The translations under genes were made by a program, and so were the position numbers. From assembly GCF_041333735.1 (NCBI RefSeq), contig NZ_JBGKFB010000001.1, positions 124,001 to 188,000 on the forward strand: a stretch of 64,000 nt of DNA, written 5' to 3'. Source of the DNA: Veillonella sp. GTDB taxonomy: Bacteria; Bacillota; Negativicutes; Veillonellales; Veillonellaceae. Every line of letters starts with the position of its first letter. Positions within the stretch are counted from its first letter, which is position 1. The notes under the pieces were generated by a model. The model was given only the letters and a program-made list of their open reading frames with translations, did not search any database and was not told the origin of the DNA. Shown here piece by piece: positions 8,175-17,371 of the stretch.

Positions 8175-9862
8175 GATACATAGTACACATGCTCTTTACA
8201 GAAGGCATGTACGACTCCTTTCAATTCTTCAGGTAATGCATCGATGTCACATACTGCTTCTTCACCTTTGAAGCGATAACCACAGCTAGTGCCTGTGATG
8301 TAGAAACCATCATTTGTACTATCTGCTAAAGCTTCAGCATTGTGGAAGAATGTAATGCGATCCTTGTATGGTTGACAAGGTTCTACGCAATGACATGCAC
8401 AGTTACCACACTCATTACAGCTTTGATCTACATGAACGATCAATTTAGCATCATTTACAGTAACGACTTCATTACATCTATTAGGACATACGCGAACACA
8501 AGATCCACATGTTACACGGCAGTGATAATCAGAACTACGTGTACCTGGGAAGGATGGCATTGCTTCACGTTTTTTCTTCATTGCATCGCTCTTCTTGAAG
8601 ATTTTATTTTCACTAATGTCTTTAGCAAGTTTAGCGATGAGATCTTTATGTACTTTCAAAGCAGCGTTGTAATCAGTAGATTCTACTTCATCGGCTAAAC
8701 CTTTAAATGTATTGTAGCCTTCACCTTGAAGAAGAATTGTACATACTGTTACAGGCCAGATACCACAATCAAAGATAGCTTTGATATTTTGTTTTACAGC
8801 ACCACCACTGTAAGACATTGGTAAACGTTCGCCGAATTGAGCACTTAAGAGCTCAGCTACACCAATCGTTACAGGTAACAAGGATTTACCAGACATGTAC
8901 ATTTGCTCACCTGGCAATTCATTGTTGTGAATTTGTACAGGGAATGTATTTGTCAATTTAACACCAAAGATCTTGTTGTGTTTTTCACCAAGAGCGATAA
9001 GACGTTCTAACATTGGAACAGCTTTATCAAATTGAAGGTCAACTTCGAATTGGTGATCTTCAAAGTCAATATATTCAAAGCCTGCATTATCTAATAACTC
9101 TCTAATGCGTTTTGGACCTAACAATGTAGGATTGCATTTCAAGTATAAATGAAGGCCTTTTTCACTGATAAGGTAAGAACAAATAGATTCGATTTCTTCT
9201 GCTGGGCAACCGTGCATTGTTGATAATGTAATTGCTTGACAAAGTTCATCACTGATAGAGTTGATATAATCAGCATCAATATGTTCAAATTCATCTACAT
9301 GGTCTAAGCACCATTGTTTACATGTATCCCACATAGGAGATTGAGATGCGCTGCGCATTGTGTTGATGAATTTATCAACCATTGGGCTCTTAATACCAGC
9401 CAAGTTGTAACCAACACTCATGATGAATAGGAAACCATCTGGATCGCCTAAGCCTAATTCTTTAGAGATTAATTTTAATGCGAACCATGCTTTGATATAT
9501 TCATCAGCAGCTTCATCACAGCTATATTCAGAAGACCATTCTACGTTGTATGCTTCGTCTACAGAGTAGATACAAGGTCTAGGAATACCTAGTTCTTCAC
9601 CGTACATAATTTGTACAGTTTTTAATTCGATGCAACGAGCACCTGCTACATAAGATGCCACAATGTTTTGTGCCAACTGTGTATTAGGACCTGCTGCTGG
9701 ACCTACAGGATTTTCAATAGATTTACCAAACATTGGTAAACGTTGTTCATGATTGATACGATGAATTTTATTTACATTATAAATACGATTGTACATCTTG
9801 TACTCAGTCATAATGTGGTTCATCAATTTTCCGAAACTTACCGGATACATAATGTCACTCAT
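8171..9862 (-). CDS. Compact YgfK-like iron-sulfur oxidoreductase
   Basis: A 563-residue protein matching YgfK at both ends. Residues 1-430 form a dihydropyrimidine-dehydrogenase/DHOD-like TIM barrel with PVGPAAGPNTQLAQNI, LSTMHGCPAEEIE, KCNPTLLGPKRIRELL and GEQMYMSGKSL. Residues about 445-510 carry two ferredoxin-type Cys clusters, CGSCVRVCPNRC and CNECGNCACHC. E. coli YgfK is about 1030 residues because a GltD-like FAD/NADPH domain lies between these parts; that whole domain is absent here. The protein must therefore receive electrons through its clusters, not directly from NAD(P)H. YgfK is genetically required for anaerobic urate use in gut bacteria, probably in reductive purine-ring cleavage. 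ATG 9862 has AAAGGAG upstream. Confidence 0.85.
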   Translation of the reverse strand: MSDIMYPVSFGKLMNHIMTEYKMYNRIYNVNKIHRINHEQRLPMFGKSIENPVGPAAGPNTQLAQNIVASYVAGARCIELKTVQIMYGEELGIPRPCIYSVDEAYNVEWSSEYSCDEAADEYIKAWFALKLISKELGLGDPDGFLFIMSVGYNLAGIKSPMVDKFINTMRSASQSPMWDTCKQWCLDHVDEFEHIDADYINSISDELCQAITLSTMHGCPAEEIESICSYLISEKGLHLYLKCNPTLLGPKRIRELLDNAGFEYIDFEDHQFEVDLQFDKAVPMLERLIALGEKHNKIFGVKLTNTFPVQIHNNELPGEQMYMSGKSLLPVTIGVAELLSAQFGERLPMSYSGGAVKQNIKAIFDCGIWPVTVCTILLQGEGYNTFKGLADEVESTDYNAALKVHKDLIAKLAKDISENKIFKKSDAMKKKREAMPSFPGTRSSDYHCRVTCGSCVRVCPNRCNEVVTVNDAKLIVHVDQSCNECGNCACHCVEPCQPYKDRITFFHNAEALADSTNDGFYITGTSCGYRFKGEEAVCDIDALPEELKGVVHAFCKEHVYYVS

Positions 9863-9890
9863 AATGTCACACTCCTTTAAAGCGTTTGCG

Positions 9891-11219
9891 TTATGGGTTT
9901 AGTCGTTTCCATAAACCTTTAGATGTTGCTAAAACTTCGTTCATTACTTCAGCTTTATCGATGCCTTGTAATTTACGATCAATCATACGTGGTACACCAT
10001 CACTAATAGTTGTTACCACATACATACCATTAGCACCGAATAATAAGTGACCATTGATGTTATTTTCATCAAGTGGTGTTGGTGCCGCGTAATCAAGAAC
10101 GATTACGTCAGCTGCGGCACCTTTTTTAAGAATACCTACTGTAGTATCAAAGAATTCATTCGCCATTTTACGGTTATTTTCAAATAGCATATGAGGAACT
10201 TCGCCCCAACCTACATATGGTTTATGTTGCTCATGTTTAACAAGGCAATTTGCAACTTTGTAGGATTCGAGCATGTCATTTGTATAGCCATCTGTACCAA
10301 GGCCAACTGTAATACCAGCCCCTAAAAGCTTCAGGATATCTGTTGTACCTACTGCATTACCCATGTTACTTTCAGGGTTATGAACAACCTTAGCTTGAGA
10401 TTCTTTTAATAATTCCACATCTTGGTCAGTTACGTGTACGCAGTGACCAGCGATACTCTTAGGTCCTAAAATACCAGCTTCTACAAGTCGTCTTACAGGT
10501 GTCATGCCATATTTTTCTTTACTATCTGCCACATCTTCTGGGCCTTCAGCAACATGAACGTGATATCCTAACTTGTCTTCATTTTGTGCTTTTACATAAT
10601 CTAATGTTTCAGGACTTAATGTAAAGGATGCATGTAAGCCCATCATAGCTGCGAGTCTAGATGGATCCTTTTTCGCCTCTTTACCAAAACGTACATTTTC
10701 TGCAACAGCAGCTTTCATTTGGTCAACACCGTTACGGTCAGATACTTCGTAGCATAAGCAAGAACGAACACCGAACTGTTTAGCTACATCAGCAATAACA
10801 GATAGGCTATTAGCAGTTTCGCCATAACTTGCATGGTGGTCAAAAATAGTAGTTACACCATTTTCAATACAACCTAAATATGTAAGTAATGCGCTAGCTT
10901 TTACATCTGGAGCGGTCAATTTATTATCTAAGTAGAACCATAGGCCTTCTAAAATTTCACCAAAGTTTGTTGGTGCTGGACCTGGTAAGGATAAGCCTCG
11001 TGCAAGAGCAGAATAAATATGATGATGTGCATTAATAAAGCCTGGCATAATCAAACCGCCATGAGCATCAATAACTTCTGCCTCTTTATATGTTTTGCAT
11101 AATTCATCATATGCGCCAATATCAATAATCTGAGTTCCGTCAATAACAACAGCGCCATCATAAATGATAGGTCTATCAGTATCGCGAGTAATTACAGTAC
11201 CTTTTCCTAATAAAATCAT
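9891..11219 (-). CDS. ssnA: SsnA-type aminohydrolase
   Basis: A 442-residue amidohydrolase of the chlorohydrolase/guanine-deaminase-like branch, the same length as E. coli SsnA. Metal and catalytic motifs: GFINAHHHIYSAL (HxH pair), FDHHASYGE, YHVHVAEG, AGHCVHVTD and GLGTDGYTND (Asp ligand). SsnA belongs to the conserved purine/urate-degradation set; its exact substrate is not settled but is expected to be a ring-opened purine product or amidine. ATG 11219 follows GGAGGTG by five bases. It starts 52 bp after the carbamate kinase gene and precedes the ygfK-like gene by 28 bp in the same run. Confidence 0.9.
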   Translation of the reverse strand: MILLGKGTVITRDTDRPIIYDGAVVIDGTQIIDIGAYDELCKTYKEAEVIDAHGGLIMPGFINAHHHIYSALARGLSLPGPAPTNFGEILEGLWFYLDNKLTAPDVKASALLTYLGCIENGVTTIFDHHASYGETANSLSVIADVAKQFGVRSCLCYEVSDRNGVDQMKAAVAENVRFGKEAKKDPSRLAAMMGLHASFTLSPETLDYVKAQNEDKLGYHVHVAEGPEDVADSKEKYGMTPVRRLVEAGILGPKSIAGHCVHVTDQDVELLKESQAKVVHNPESNMGNAVGTTDILKLLGAGITVGLGTDGYTNDMLESYKVANCLVKHEQHKPYVGWGEVPHMLFENNRKMANEFFDTTVGILKKGAAADVIVLDYAAPTPLDENNINGHLLFGANGMYVVTTISDGVPRMIDRKLQGIDKAEVMNEVLATSKGLWKRLNP

Positions 11220-11271
11220 AGGGCACCTCCCCAACGAATCGTTGGATGCATACTTATAAATCTATATATTA

Positions 11272-12207
11272 TTATAATACGATACGCGTACCTGTTTTTC
11301 CTGCTATACCATCCTTAGATTTTTCTAATAATGTGATAATGGAAACACGGCCTTTTTTAGATTCTGCAAATGCAATGGCAGCTTCTACTTTTGGTTTCAT
11401 AGAGCCTTCTGCGAACTCGCCTGCTGCTGCATATTTTTTCGCATCTGCTACAGTTATTTCATCAAGCCATTTTTCATTTTCTTTACCAAAATTAATGGCT
11501 ACTTTTTCAACCGCTGTTAAGATAACAAGTACATCAGCATCAATTTCTTGTGCTAACAAGCTACTAGTCCAATCTTTATCAATAACGGCTGCTGCACCAT
11601 GAAGTTCATTACCTTCTCTAGTTACAGGGATACCGCCACCGCCACAAGCAACGATTAGTTGTTTACCTACTAAGCCTTTAATCGCTTCGATTTCGATAAT
11701 TTCTTTAGGTGCTGGGGATGCTACTACACGGCGATAACCGCGGCCAGAATCTTCTTTTACAACGTAATCATAATTCTTTTCTGCATATTCAGCTTCTTCT
11801 TTAGTCATAAAGTGACCAATTGGTTTTGTAGGATTTTTAAAACCAGGGTCATTTTGATCAACTAATACTTGCGTAACCATTGTCATGGTTGGCAAATGTT
11901 CAATACCACGATTTAACAATTCTTCGTGAAGCGCATTTTGTAAGTCATATCCAATATATGCTTGGCTCATAGCCACACATACAGACAATGGTGTATTTGG
12001 TTGACCTTTTACTTCACGTGTCAATGCAGCCATCGCATTGTTGATCATACCGATTTGAGGGCCATTGCCATGTGTTACTACTACATCACAATTGGCTTCA
12101 ACTAAATCAATGATTGTTTTAGCTGTACTTTTTACGGCAATTTTTTGTTCTGGAAGGGAATTACCTAATGCATTCCCGCCTAGTGCTACTACAACTCTTT
12201 TTTTCAT
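11272..12207 (-). CDS. arcC: Carbamate kinase (ArcC/YqeA)
   Basis: A 311-residue amino-acid-kinase-fold enzyme that uses carbamoyl phosphate and ADP to make ATP. N-terminal VVVALGGNALG binds phosphate; VVTHGNGPQIG, KEDSGRGYRRVVASP, ACGGGGIPV and AAVIDKDWTSSLLA are the usual carbamate-kinase segments. It is the energy-conserving last step for carbamoyl groups released by the YgeW-type transferase encoded just upstream, equivalent to yqeA in the E. coli cluster. No arginine deiminase gene is adjacent, which argues for the purine role. ATG 12207 is chosen for its position behind GAGG. A terminator lies between this gene and ygeW, so a separate promoter or read-through is needed. Confidence 0.92.
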   Translation of the reverse strand: MKKRVVVALGGNALGNSLPEQKIAVKSTAKTIIDLVEANCDVVVTHGNGPQIGMINNAMAALTREVKGQPNTPLSVCVAMSQAYIGYDLQNALHEELLNRGIEHLPTMTMVTQVLVDQNDPGFKNPTKPIGHFMTKEEAEYAEKNYDYVVKEDSGRGYRRVVASPAPKEIIEIEAIKGLVGKQLIVACGGGGIPVTREGNELHGAAAVIDKDWTSSLLAQEIDADVLVILTAVEKVAINFGKENEKWLDEITVADAKKYAAAGEFAEGSMKPKVEAAIAFAESKKGRVSIITLLEKSKDGIAGKTGTRIVL

Positions 12208-12235
12208 GTTATGCCTCATAACAAACTATTTAGAA

Positions 12236-12266
12236 TAAAAAGGAGCCATCACCGCGGATGGCCCCT
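12236..12266 (-). terminator. Intrinsic terminator after ygeW
   Basis: Ten-base stem AGGGGCCATC / GATGGCTCCT on the minus strand with one G-U pair, followed by a T-run. It lies between ygeW and the carbamate kinase gene and would partly insulate the two halves of the locus. Confidence 0.75.
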
Positions 12267-12276
12267 AAACTTTACT

Positions 12277-13470
12277 TTACGGTTGAACTCGATCAGTTCC
12301 CTTCCGCTCTAATTCTTTTAAAGTTTCTACAGGATTCTTAAATTTGCTTAAGAAGATCATCGCTGCAATAACATATGGTTTGTAGCTTGCTTCTTTATAA
12401 AGAGGTATGCGATAGCGATCAAATACTGTTGCATCTACTTCGCCTTCTTCACAACTTACACCTGTAATATCTGCTGGTAAGCAATGTAAGTAGAGAGCTT
12501 TGCCGTCTTTAGTAAGACTCATCATCTCTTCAGTACATGCCCAATCTTTATGTTTACCATTTTCTTCAAGGAGAACTTTCTCTAATGCTTTAATACCTTC
12601 ATGGTCATTTTCACCATATAATTTGGTACGTTTTTCCATTGCACCAAATGGAGCCCAGCTCTTAGGATATACAATATCTGCATCTTTAAAAGCTTCTTTC
12701 ATATCGTTAGTTCTGCGGAAGGAACCGCCGCTTTCTTCAGCTTGTTTTTTAGCGATTTCTTCAACTTCTGGCATTACTTCATAGCCTTCTGGATGTGCTA
12801 ATACAACTTCCATACCTAGACGAGTGAATAAACCAATAGCACCTTGAGGTACGGATAGAGGTTTACCATAAGATGGAGAGTAAGCCCAAGTCATAGCAAG
12901 TTTTTTGCCTTTAAGGTTTTCTACACCACCGAACTCTTTAATGATATGAGCTGCGTCAGCCATGATTTGTGTTGGATGGTCGATATCACATTGTAAGTTT
13001 ACAAGTGTAGGACGTTGTTCTAATACGCCATCTTCGTGACCTTCTTTTACTGCATCGGATACTTGATGCATGTAAGCATTACCTTTACCGATATACATAT
13101 CATCGCGGATACCGATAACATCAGCCATGAAGGAAATCATGTTAGCTGTTTCACGAACTGTTTCGCCGTGAGCAATTTGGGATTTACCTTCATCCAAGTC
13201 TTGAACTTCTAAACCTAAAAGGTTACAAGCGGAAGCAAAGGAGAAGCGAGTTCTTGTGGAGTTATCACGGAATAAGGAAATGCCAAGGCCGCTGTCGAAT
13301 ACTTTAGTGGAAATATTGCGTTCTCTAAGAGCACGTAACGCATCAGCTACTGCCCAAACACCTTTTAATTCATCTTCAGATTTTTCCCATGTAAGGAAGA
13401 AATCTTCGCCGTACATTTTGCTAACGTCTAAGCCTTTTAAAGTTTCAATACTTTTATTGAAGTCTGTCAT
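12277..13470 (-). CDS. ygeW: YgeW-type knotted carbamoyltransferase
   Basis: A 397-residue member of the aspartate/ornithine carbamoyltransferase superfamily. FRDNSTRTRFSF is the carbamoyl-phosphate loop, DIDHPTQIMAD and HCLPADITG are the remaining catalytic segments. The sequence matches the knotted YgeW group, about 60 residues longer than OTCase, whose natural substrate is unproven. In the purine locus it most likely phosphorolyses a carbamoylated intermediate to give carbamoyl phosphate for carbamate kinase. It is clearly distinct from the argF at 55129-56139. Start ATG 13470 has GAGAGGA upstream; a 153-bp gap containing an inverted repeat separates it from ygeY. Confidence 0.92.
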   Translation of the reverse strand: MTDFNKSIETLKGLDVSKMYGEDFFLTWEKSEDELKGVWAVADALRALRERNISTKVFDSGLGISLFRDNSTRTRFSFASACNLLGLEVQDLDEGKSQIAHGETVRETANMISFMADVIGIRDDMYIGKGNAYMHQVSDAVKEGHEDGVLEQRPTLVNLQCDIDHPTQIMADAAHIIKEFGGVENLKGKKLAMTWAYSPSYGKPLSVPQGAIGLFTRLGMEVVLAHPEGYEVMPEVEEIAKKQAEESGGSFRRTNDMKEAFKDADIVYPKSWAPFGAMEKRTKLYGENDHEGIKALEKVLLEENGKHKDWACTEEMMSLTKDGKALYLHCLPADITGVSCEEGEVDATVFDRYRIPLYKEASYKPYVIAAMIFLSKFKNPVETLKELERKGTDRVQP

Positions 13471-13520
13471 CTGTAAGTCCTCTCTTTCAATTCCCTAAAG
13501 GGCTACTTAGGATCTAACTT

Positions 13521-13556
13521 TATACGGTACCTCAACCAAGGGTGAGGTACCATATG
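13521..13556 (-). promoter_or_regulatory. Inverted repeat in the ygeY-ygeW spacer
   Basis: Arms GGTACCTCA / TGAGGTACC around an eight-base loop, extending with G-U pairs to about 15 pairs. No T-run follows. It can be an mRNA processing or stabilising hairpin, or an operator for ygeW; nothing in the sequence decides. Confidence 0.5.
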
Positions 13557-13623
13557 AAATTCTTAATATCAACTATTTTTAATTATGTGTGCTTTAAATA
13601 GATCTAATTCAATGTATTTGATA

Positions 13624-14934
13624 TTAGTCTTTGCAGTATACGGATGGCAATAATGCATATACAGCTGCACATGTTACAAGGTCTTGTTTCCATGTGATTT
13701 CGTTAGGAGCATGAGCTTGTGCTTCTGCGCCAGGACCGAAGCCGATGCAAGGGATACCATTACGACCCATGATGGATACACCATTTGTGGAGAATGTCCA
13801 TTTATCAGTCAATGGGCGAGCTTTACGCATTTCAACTGTGTCTTCTGCACCGATACGTTCATTACCATACAAGCTAGTGTATGCTTCTTCCAAAGCTTCT
13901 GTTACTTTGTGATCTTTAGGAATTACCCAAGTTGGGAAGTAACATTCGATTGGATATGTTAAACCAGTCCAGGATGGACGAGCATATTCGTACATGGATA
14001 CTTTTGCACCATATTCTTTAACATGTGGTAAAGCTTCGATTTCAGCCAAGCAGGATTGCCATGTTTCACCAGCTGTCATACGACGGTCTAAGGAAACGGA
14101 GCAAGAGTCAGCTACTGCACAACGGCTTGGGGAAGTGTAGAAGATTTGGGAAGTAGTTACAGTACCGCGACCTAAGAAGCGAGCTTCTTCGTAGTGGTCA
14201 GGATTGAATTTAGGGTCAAGCATTTTAACAAGACCTTTAATTTTTGTGCTTTCATCAGCAGAGTTAGCATTCAATTCACGGATATCTTGAAGGATGTCAG
14301 CCATCTTGTAGATTGCGTTGTCACCGCGTTCAGGAGCGGAACCATGGCAAGATACGCCTTGTACGTCTACGCGGATTTCCATACGGCCACGTTGACCACG
14401 GTAGATACCACCGTCAGTTGGTTCAGTGGATACTACGAATTCAGGACGAATATTACGTTCTTTAATCATGTATTCCCAGCAAAGGCCATCGCAGTCTTCT
14501 TCTTGAACTGTACCTACAACAAGTACGCGATATTTATCACTTAAAAGACCTAAGTCTTTCATGATTTTAGCGCCGTATACAGCGGATACGATACCACCTA
14601 ATTGGTCGGATACACCACGACCACCGATTTTAGTTTCATCTTCGAAACCTTCATAAGGATCGAAGTTCCAGTTATCGCGATTACCAATACCTACAGTATC
14701 GATATGAGCGTCGAAGGCAATTAGGGTTTTACCAGTACCCATGTAACCAAGAATGTTACCCATTGGGTCTACTTCAACTTCGTCAAAGCCAAGATCTTTC
14801 ATTTCTTTTTCAATGCGTTGAACGTGTTCTTTTTCTTCTGCACTTTCACCAGGGAATGCTACGATTTCACGTAAGAACTTGGTCATCGCTGGTCCATAAG
14901 TTGCTGCTGCTTGTTTAATTGCTTGTAAATCCAT
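13624..14934 (-). CDS. ygeY: YgeY-family M20 metallohydrolase
   Basis: A 436-residue M20/M28-type zinc hydrolase of the YgeY family, annotated in other genomes as linked to selenium metabolism. [10 protein letters not shown] holds the first zinc ligand and catalytic Asp, [11 protein letters not shown] the bridging Asp and VQEEDCDG the Glu pair. [15 protein letters not shown] begins the dimerisation lid. By neighbourhood it hydrolyses an amide or carbamoyl bond in the purine-degradation route between diaminopropionate and the carbamoyl step. ATG 14934 lies eight bases after AGGAGG; the gene follows ygeX by 12 bp. Confidence 0.9.
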   Translation of the reverse strand: MDLQAIKQAAATYGPAMTKFLREIVAFPGESAEEKEHVQRIEKEMKDLGFDEVEVDPMGNILGYMGTGKTLIAFDAHIDTVGIGNRDNWNFDPYEGFEDETKIGGRGVSDQLGGIVSAVYGAKIMKDLGLLSDKYRVLVVGTVQEEDCDGLCWEYMIKERNIRPEFVVSTEPTDGGIYRGQRGRMEIRVDVQGVSCHGSAPERGDNAIYKMADILQDIRELNANSADESTKIKGLVKMLDPKFNPDHYEEARFLGRGTVTTSQIFYTSPSRCAVADSCSVSLDRRMTAGETWQSCLAEIEALPHVKEYGAKVSMYEYARPSWTGLTYPIECYFPTWVIPKDHKVTEALEEAYTSLYGNERIGAEDTVEMRKARPLTDKWTFSTNGVSIMGRNGIPCIGFGPGAEAQAHAPNEITWKQDLVTCAAVYALLPSVYCKD

Positions 14935-14946
14935 AATTAATGCCTC

Positions 14947-16158
14947 CTAACGATCTTCACCGTACCACATAATGTTTTTATATCTTTCAGGGTCTGTATC
15001 ACCTTCAGTGGAGAAGCAGAGCACCTTTGAAGACGCATCTAATTCTAATTCCTTGCGTAAGTCTTCATATTCTGGCATTGTCATAATTGCCGTTACAAGA
15101 CCTAGTGGAACTGCACCAGATTCACCGGTCGTAATTGGTGTGTCACCTTTAATTGGTGCCCCACCAACGCGCATTCCAAGTCTTGCTACCCAATCAGGAG
15201 CAGATACGAATACATCCGCATGGTTTCTTAAAATATCCCAAGAAACTGTATTTGGTTCGCCACAAGCTAAACCTGCCATGATTGTATCTAAATCACCCTC
15301 AACGATACGAGGATTACCATCATCAGCTACAGCCCCTTTGTATAAGCAAGCTGCTGCTTGAGCTTCTACAACTACTAATTTAGGCTTCTTAGCTGCATTG
15401 CTATATAAATTAGTAAAGTAGCCTACTACAGAACCTGCTAAAGAACCTACACCAGCTTGTACCACTACATGAGTTGGTACCTTGCAGTTTGCAGCTTCTA
15501 ACTGTTCTGCTGTTTCCATAGCCATTGTGCCATAGCCTTGCATGATCCAGTTTGGAATTTCTTCGTAACCTTCCCAAGCGGTGTCTTGAACTACAACACC
15601 ATTTGGAACTTCTTTAGATTTTTTAGTTGCTAACCGTACACATTCATCGTAGTTAAATTCTTCAATTGTTACGGTAGCACCTTCATTTTCAATTTGTTTT
15701 CTACGATATTCTGTAGAGCCTTTAGGCATGAATACTACTGCTTTTTGACCTAATTTATTAGCAGCCCAAGCTACGCCTCGACCGTGGTTACCATCAGTAG
15801 CTGTAAAGAATGTAGCTTGTCCGAATTCATCTTTTAATTGTGGAGAAGTTAACACATCATATGGTACATCTTCAACATTTTTACCCGTTTGTTGAGCTAC
15901 ATATTTTGCCATTGCATAAGAGCCGCCTAATACTTTAAAGGCATTTAGGCCAAAGCGGTAAGATTCATCTTTTACAAAGAGAGAATTAACACCGATATAA
16001 TCTGCTAATTTTTCTAGCGATACTAGTGGAGTTACACTATATTGTGGAAAACTTTCATGAAACGCTTTTGCTTTCTTAATTTCTCTAACATCCATAACGG
16101 ACAAGAACTTGTCACTAGATGGTGCCATCGTATTACGTTTCCACTGAATTCGGTCCAT
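14947..16158 (-). CDS. ygeX: 2,3-diaminopropionate ammonia-lyase (YgeX/DpaL)
   Basis: A 403-residue fold-type II PLP enzyme that converts 2,3-diaminopropionate to pyruvate and ammonia. FGLNAFKVLGGSYA carries the PLP lysine; TDGNHGRGVAWAA is the phosphate/substrate loop and AGVGSLAG the glycine loop that binds the PLP phosphate. Length matches E. coli DpaL (about 398). In the urate-degradation set it yields pyruvate, which feeds the fermentation. ATG 16158 follows AGGAGG by five bases, and the regulator stop is 10 bp upstream, so both are on one transcript. Confidence 0.93.
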   Translation of the reverse strand: MDRIQWKRNTMAPSSDKFLSVMDVREIKKAKAFHESFPQYSVTPLVSLEKLADYIGVNSLFVKDESYRFGLNAFKVLGGSYAMAKYVAQQTGKNVEDVPYDVLTSPQLKDEFGQATFFTATDGNHGRGVAWAANKLGQKAVVFMPKGSTEYRRKQIENEGATVTIEEFNYDECVRLATKKSKEVPNGVVVQDTAWEGYEEIPNWIMQGYGTMAMETAEQLEAANCKVPTHVVVQAGVGSLAGSVVGYFTNLYSNAAKKPKLVVVEAQAAACLYKGAVADDGNPRIVEGDLDTIMAGLACGEPNTVSWDILRNHADVFVSAPDWVARLGMRVGGAPIKGDTPITTGESGAVPLGLVTAIMTMPEYEDLRKELELDASSKVLCFSTEGDTDPERYKNIMWYGEDR

Positions 16159-16167
16159 ATTTGCCTC

Positions 16168-16800
16168 CTAGGATTCTTCCTTTACAGTATTTAAATCACT
16201 ATAAAGAGTAAACTTAGAAATATTGAAATACTCTGCAATCTTTTCTGAAGATTTAGAGATAAGAAAAGCCCCTTTTTCATTTAAGTAGCTAATAGCTTTT
16301 AGCCGTTCTACTTTATTCATGAGTGGTCCAGGTTTACCAACTAACCGTTCTGCTTCTAGTAGTAAATCATCTAATAACTCCGATACACTTGTAGTAATTT
16401 TTTCAACAGTGCCAGTCTCAGCTTGGCCTATTCCTATAAGACTTTCAAGTGATCGATGCATCATAACAAACTCTGTGATATCCTGATTAATTCCTAATAG
16501 GTATGCAACATTGCCATTATCATCACGGATATACATGGTAGAGGATTTTAATATCCGTCCATCCTTAGTTTTTGTTAGATACCCAAATCTACCTTCACTA
16601 CCATCATCATAGTTGAGTACATCTAAAACTACATGTGATGGACCATCCCCAACATGGCGATTCGTTATCGTACCATTTTCTATATATACAAGCGATGTAT
16701 CAAGATCACCTTGTAAGTCATGTATCAGCACTTCACAAGATGGTCCGAATTGTATGGCCAATCCATGGGCTATAACTTTTAGCCGTTCCAATGTACTCAT
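16168..16800 (-). CDS. YheO-like PAS plus HTH transcriptional regulator of the purine locus
   Basis: A 210-residue regulator. Residues 1-120 are the YheO-like PAS domain (GPSCEVLIHDLQGD, LLGINQDITEFV). The C-terminal 50 residues are a DauR-type helix-turn-helix (SEKIAEYFNISKFTLYSDLNTVK). As first gene of the transcript running through ygeX and ygeY it is the obvious local regulator, probably sensing a pathway amine or purine derivative. E. coli uses the sigma-54 activator YgeV in the same position, so the control has been replaced here. A consensus promoter and two palindromes precede it (16867-16967). Start ATG 16800 follows GGGAGGT by eight bases. Confidence 0.85.
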   Translation of the reverse strand: MSTLERLKVIAHGLAIQFGPSCEVLIHDLQGDLDTSLVYIENGTITNRHVGDGPSHVVLDVLNYDDGSEGRFGYLTKTKDGRILKSSTMYIRDDNGNVAYLLGINQDITEFVMMHRSLESLIGIGQAETGTVEKITTSVSELLDDLLLEAERLVGKPGPLMNKVERLKAISYLNEKGAFLISKSSEKIAEYFNISKFTLYSDLNTVKEES

Positions 16801-16866
16801 TGAGATAACCTCCCTCTCATCGGTATCGGTTAGTCTTCATGGTCTAAATAACTTCAGTCCGCTTAT

Positions 16867-16898
16867 ATAGTTAGTATTGTGAGAACAATTCTAACTAT
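16867..16898 (-). promoter_or_regulatory. Large palindrome in the leader of the purine locus (candidate operator)
   Basis: Arms ATAGTTAGTATTGT and ACAATTCTAACTAT match at 13 of 14 positions around the four-base spacer GAGA. It lies 30-70 bases downstream of the predicted start point, fit for autoregulation by the PAS-HTH protein or for an mRNA hairpin. Confidence 0.55.
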
Positions 16899-16907
16899 TT
16901 TTGTATT

Positions 16908-16928
16908 AACCTAATTTTTTGTTAGGTT
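16908..16928 (-). promoter_or_regulatory. Second palindrome at the predicted transcription start (candidate operator)
   Basis: Perfect seven-base arms AACCTAA / TTAGGTT around TTTTTTG, just after the -10 box at 16939-16944. It shares a TTAG core with the larger palindrome, as expected for two sites of one regulator. Confidence 0.5.
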
Positions 16929-16938
16929 CCTTACTTAA

Positions 16939-16967
16939 ATTATAGGTCTATGTATACAAAAATGCAA
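16939..16967 (-). promoter_or_regulatory. Promoter of the regulator-ygeX-ygeY transcript
   Basis: On the minus strand -35 TTGCAT (16962-16967), 17-bp spacer, -10 TATAAT (16939-16944). It is the best sigma-70-type match in the 571-bp gap and is correctly placed for the whole purine locus. Confidence 0.7.
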
Positions 16968-17041
16968 CGCTATCATGCATTAAAGTTATTAATAATTATT
17001 CAACTATATACGTGCGCTGATAGAAACACATATAAACACTA

Positions 17042-17053
17042 TGATTTTTATCA
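17042..17053. promoter_or_regulatory. Possible CRP/FNR-family site
   Basis: TGAT-TTTT-ATCA is a symmetric site resembling an FNR box with one relaxed base per half. It lies about 75 bp upstream of the predicted -35 box of the purine locus. The rest of 16968-17286 is AT-rich with no open frame or other structure seen. Confidence 0.25.
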
Positions 17054-17286
17054 CATTATTTTATTGTTATTAAAAATTTTAATGACCAATGCATTATCAC
17101 ATCTATATAAATAAATATAGTAAAATTCTATAGAAGTAAGTATATATCTATATTTTTATATCTACAAATTAGATTTACTATATCCATATACATGTATATA
17201 TGTTATAAATATTCCTATCACTCATGACCACCCAAATTTTCTATTATATATAGAGATACACCCTTATAATTAATACCAATATAAAC

Positions 17287-17328
17287 AAAAAAGGCTGTAA
17301 TAACGAATTACCGTTATTACAGCCTTTA
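17287..17328 (-). terminator. Intrinsic terminator after the flavodoxin gene
   Basis: Sixteen-base inverted repeat AAAGGCTGTAATAACG / CGTTATTACAGCCTTT followed by a T-run on the minus strand, 45 bases past the flavodoxin stop codon. Confidence 0.88.
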
Positions 17329-17371
17329 TATACAGTTATCTGTTAGGATTATGTTAATGATTAAGAGTAAA

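Noticed and set aside
12277..13470. Second ornithine carbamoyltransferase
   Set aside because: Sequence and length belong to the knotted YgeW group and the neighbourhood is the purine locus; argF is at 55129-56139.
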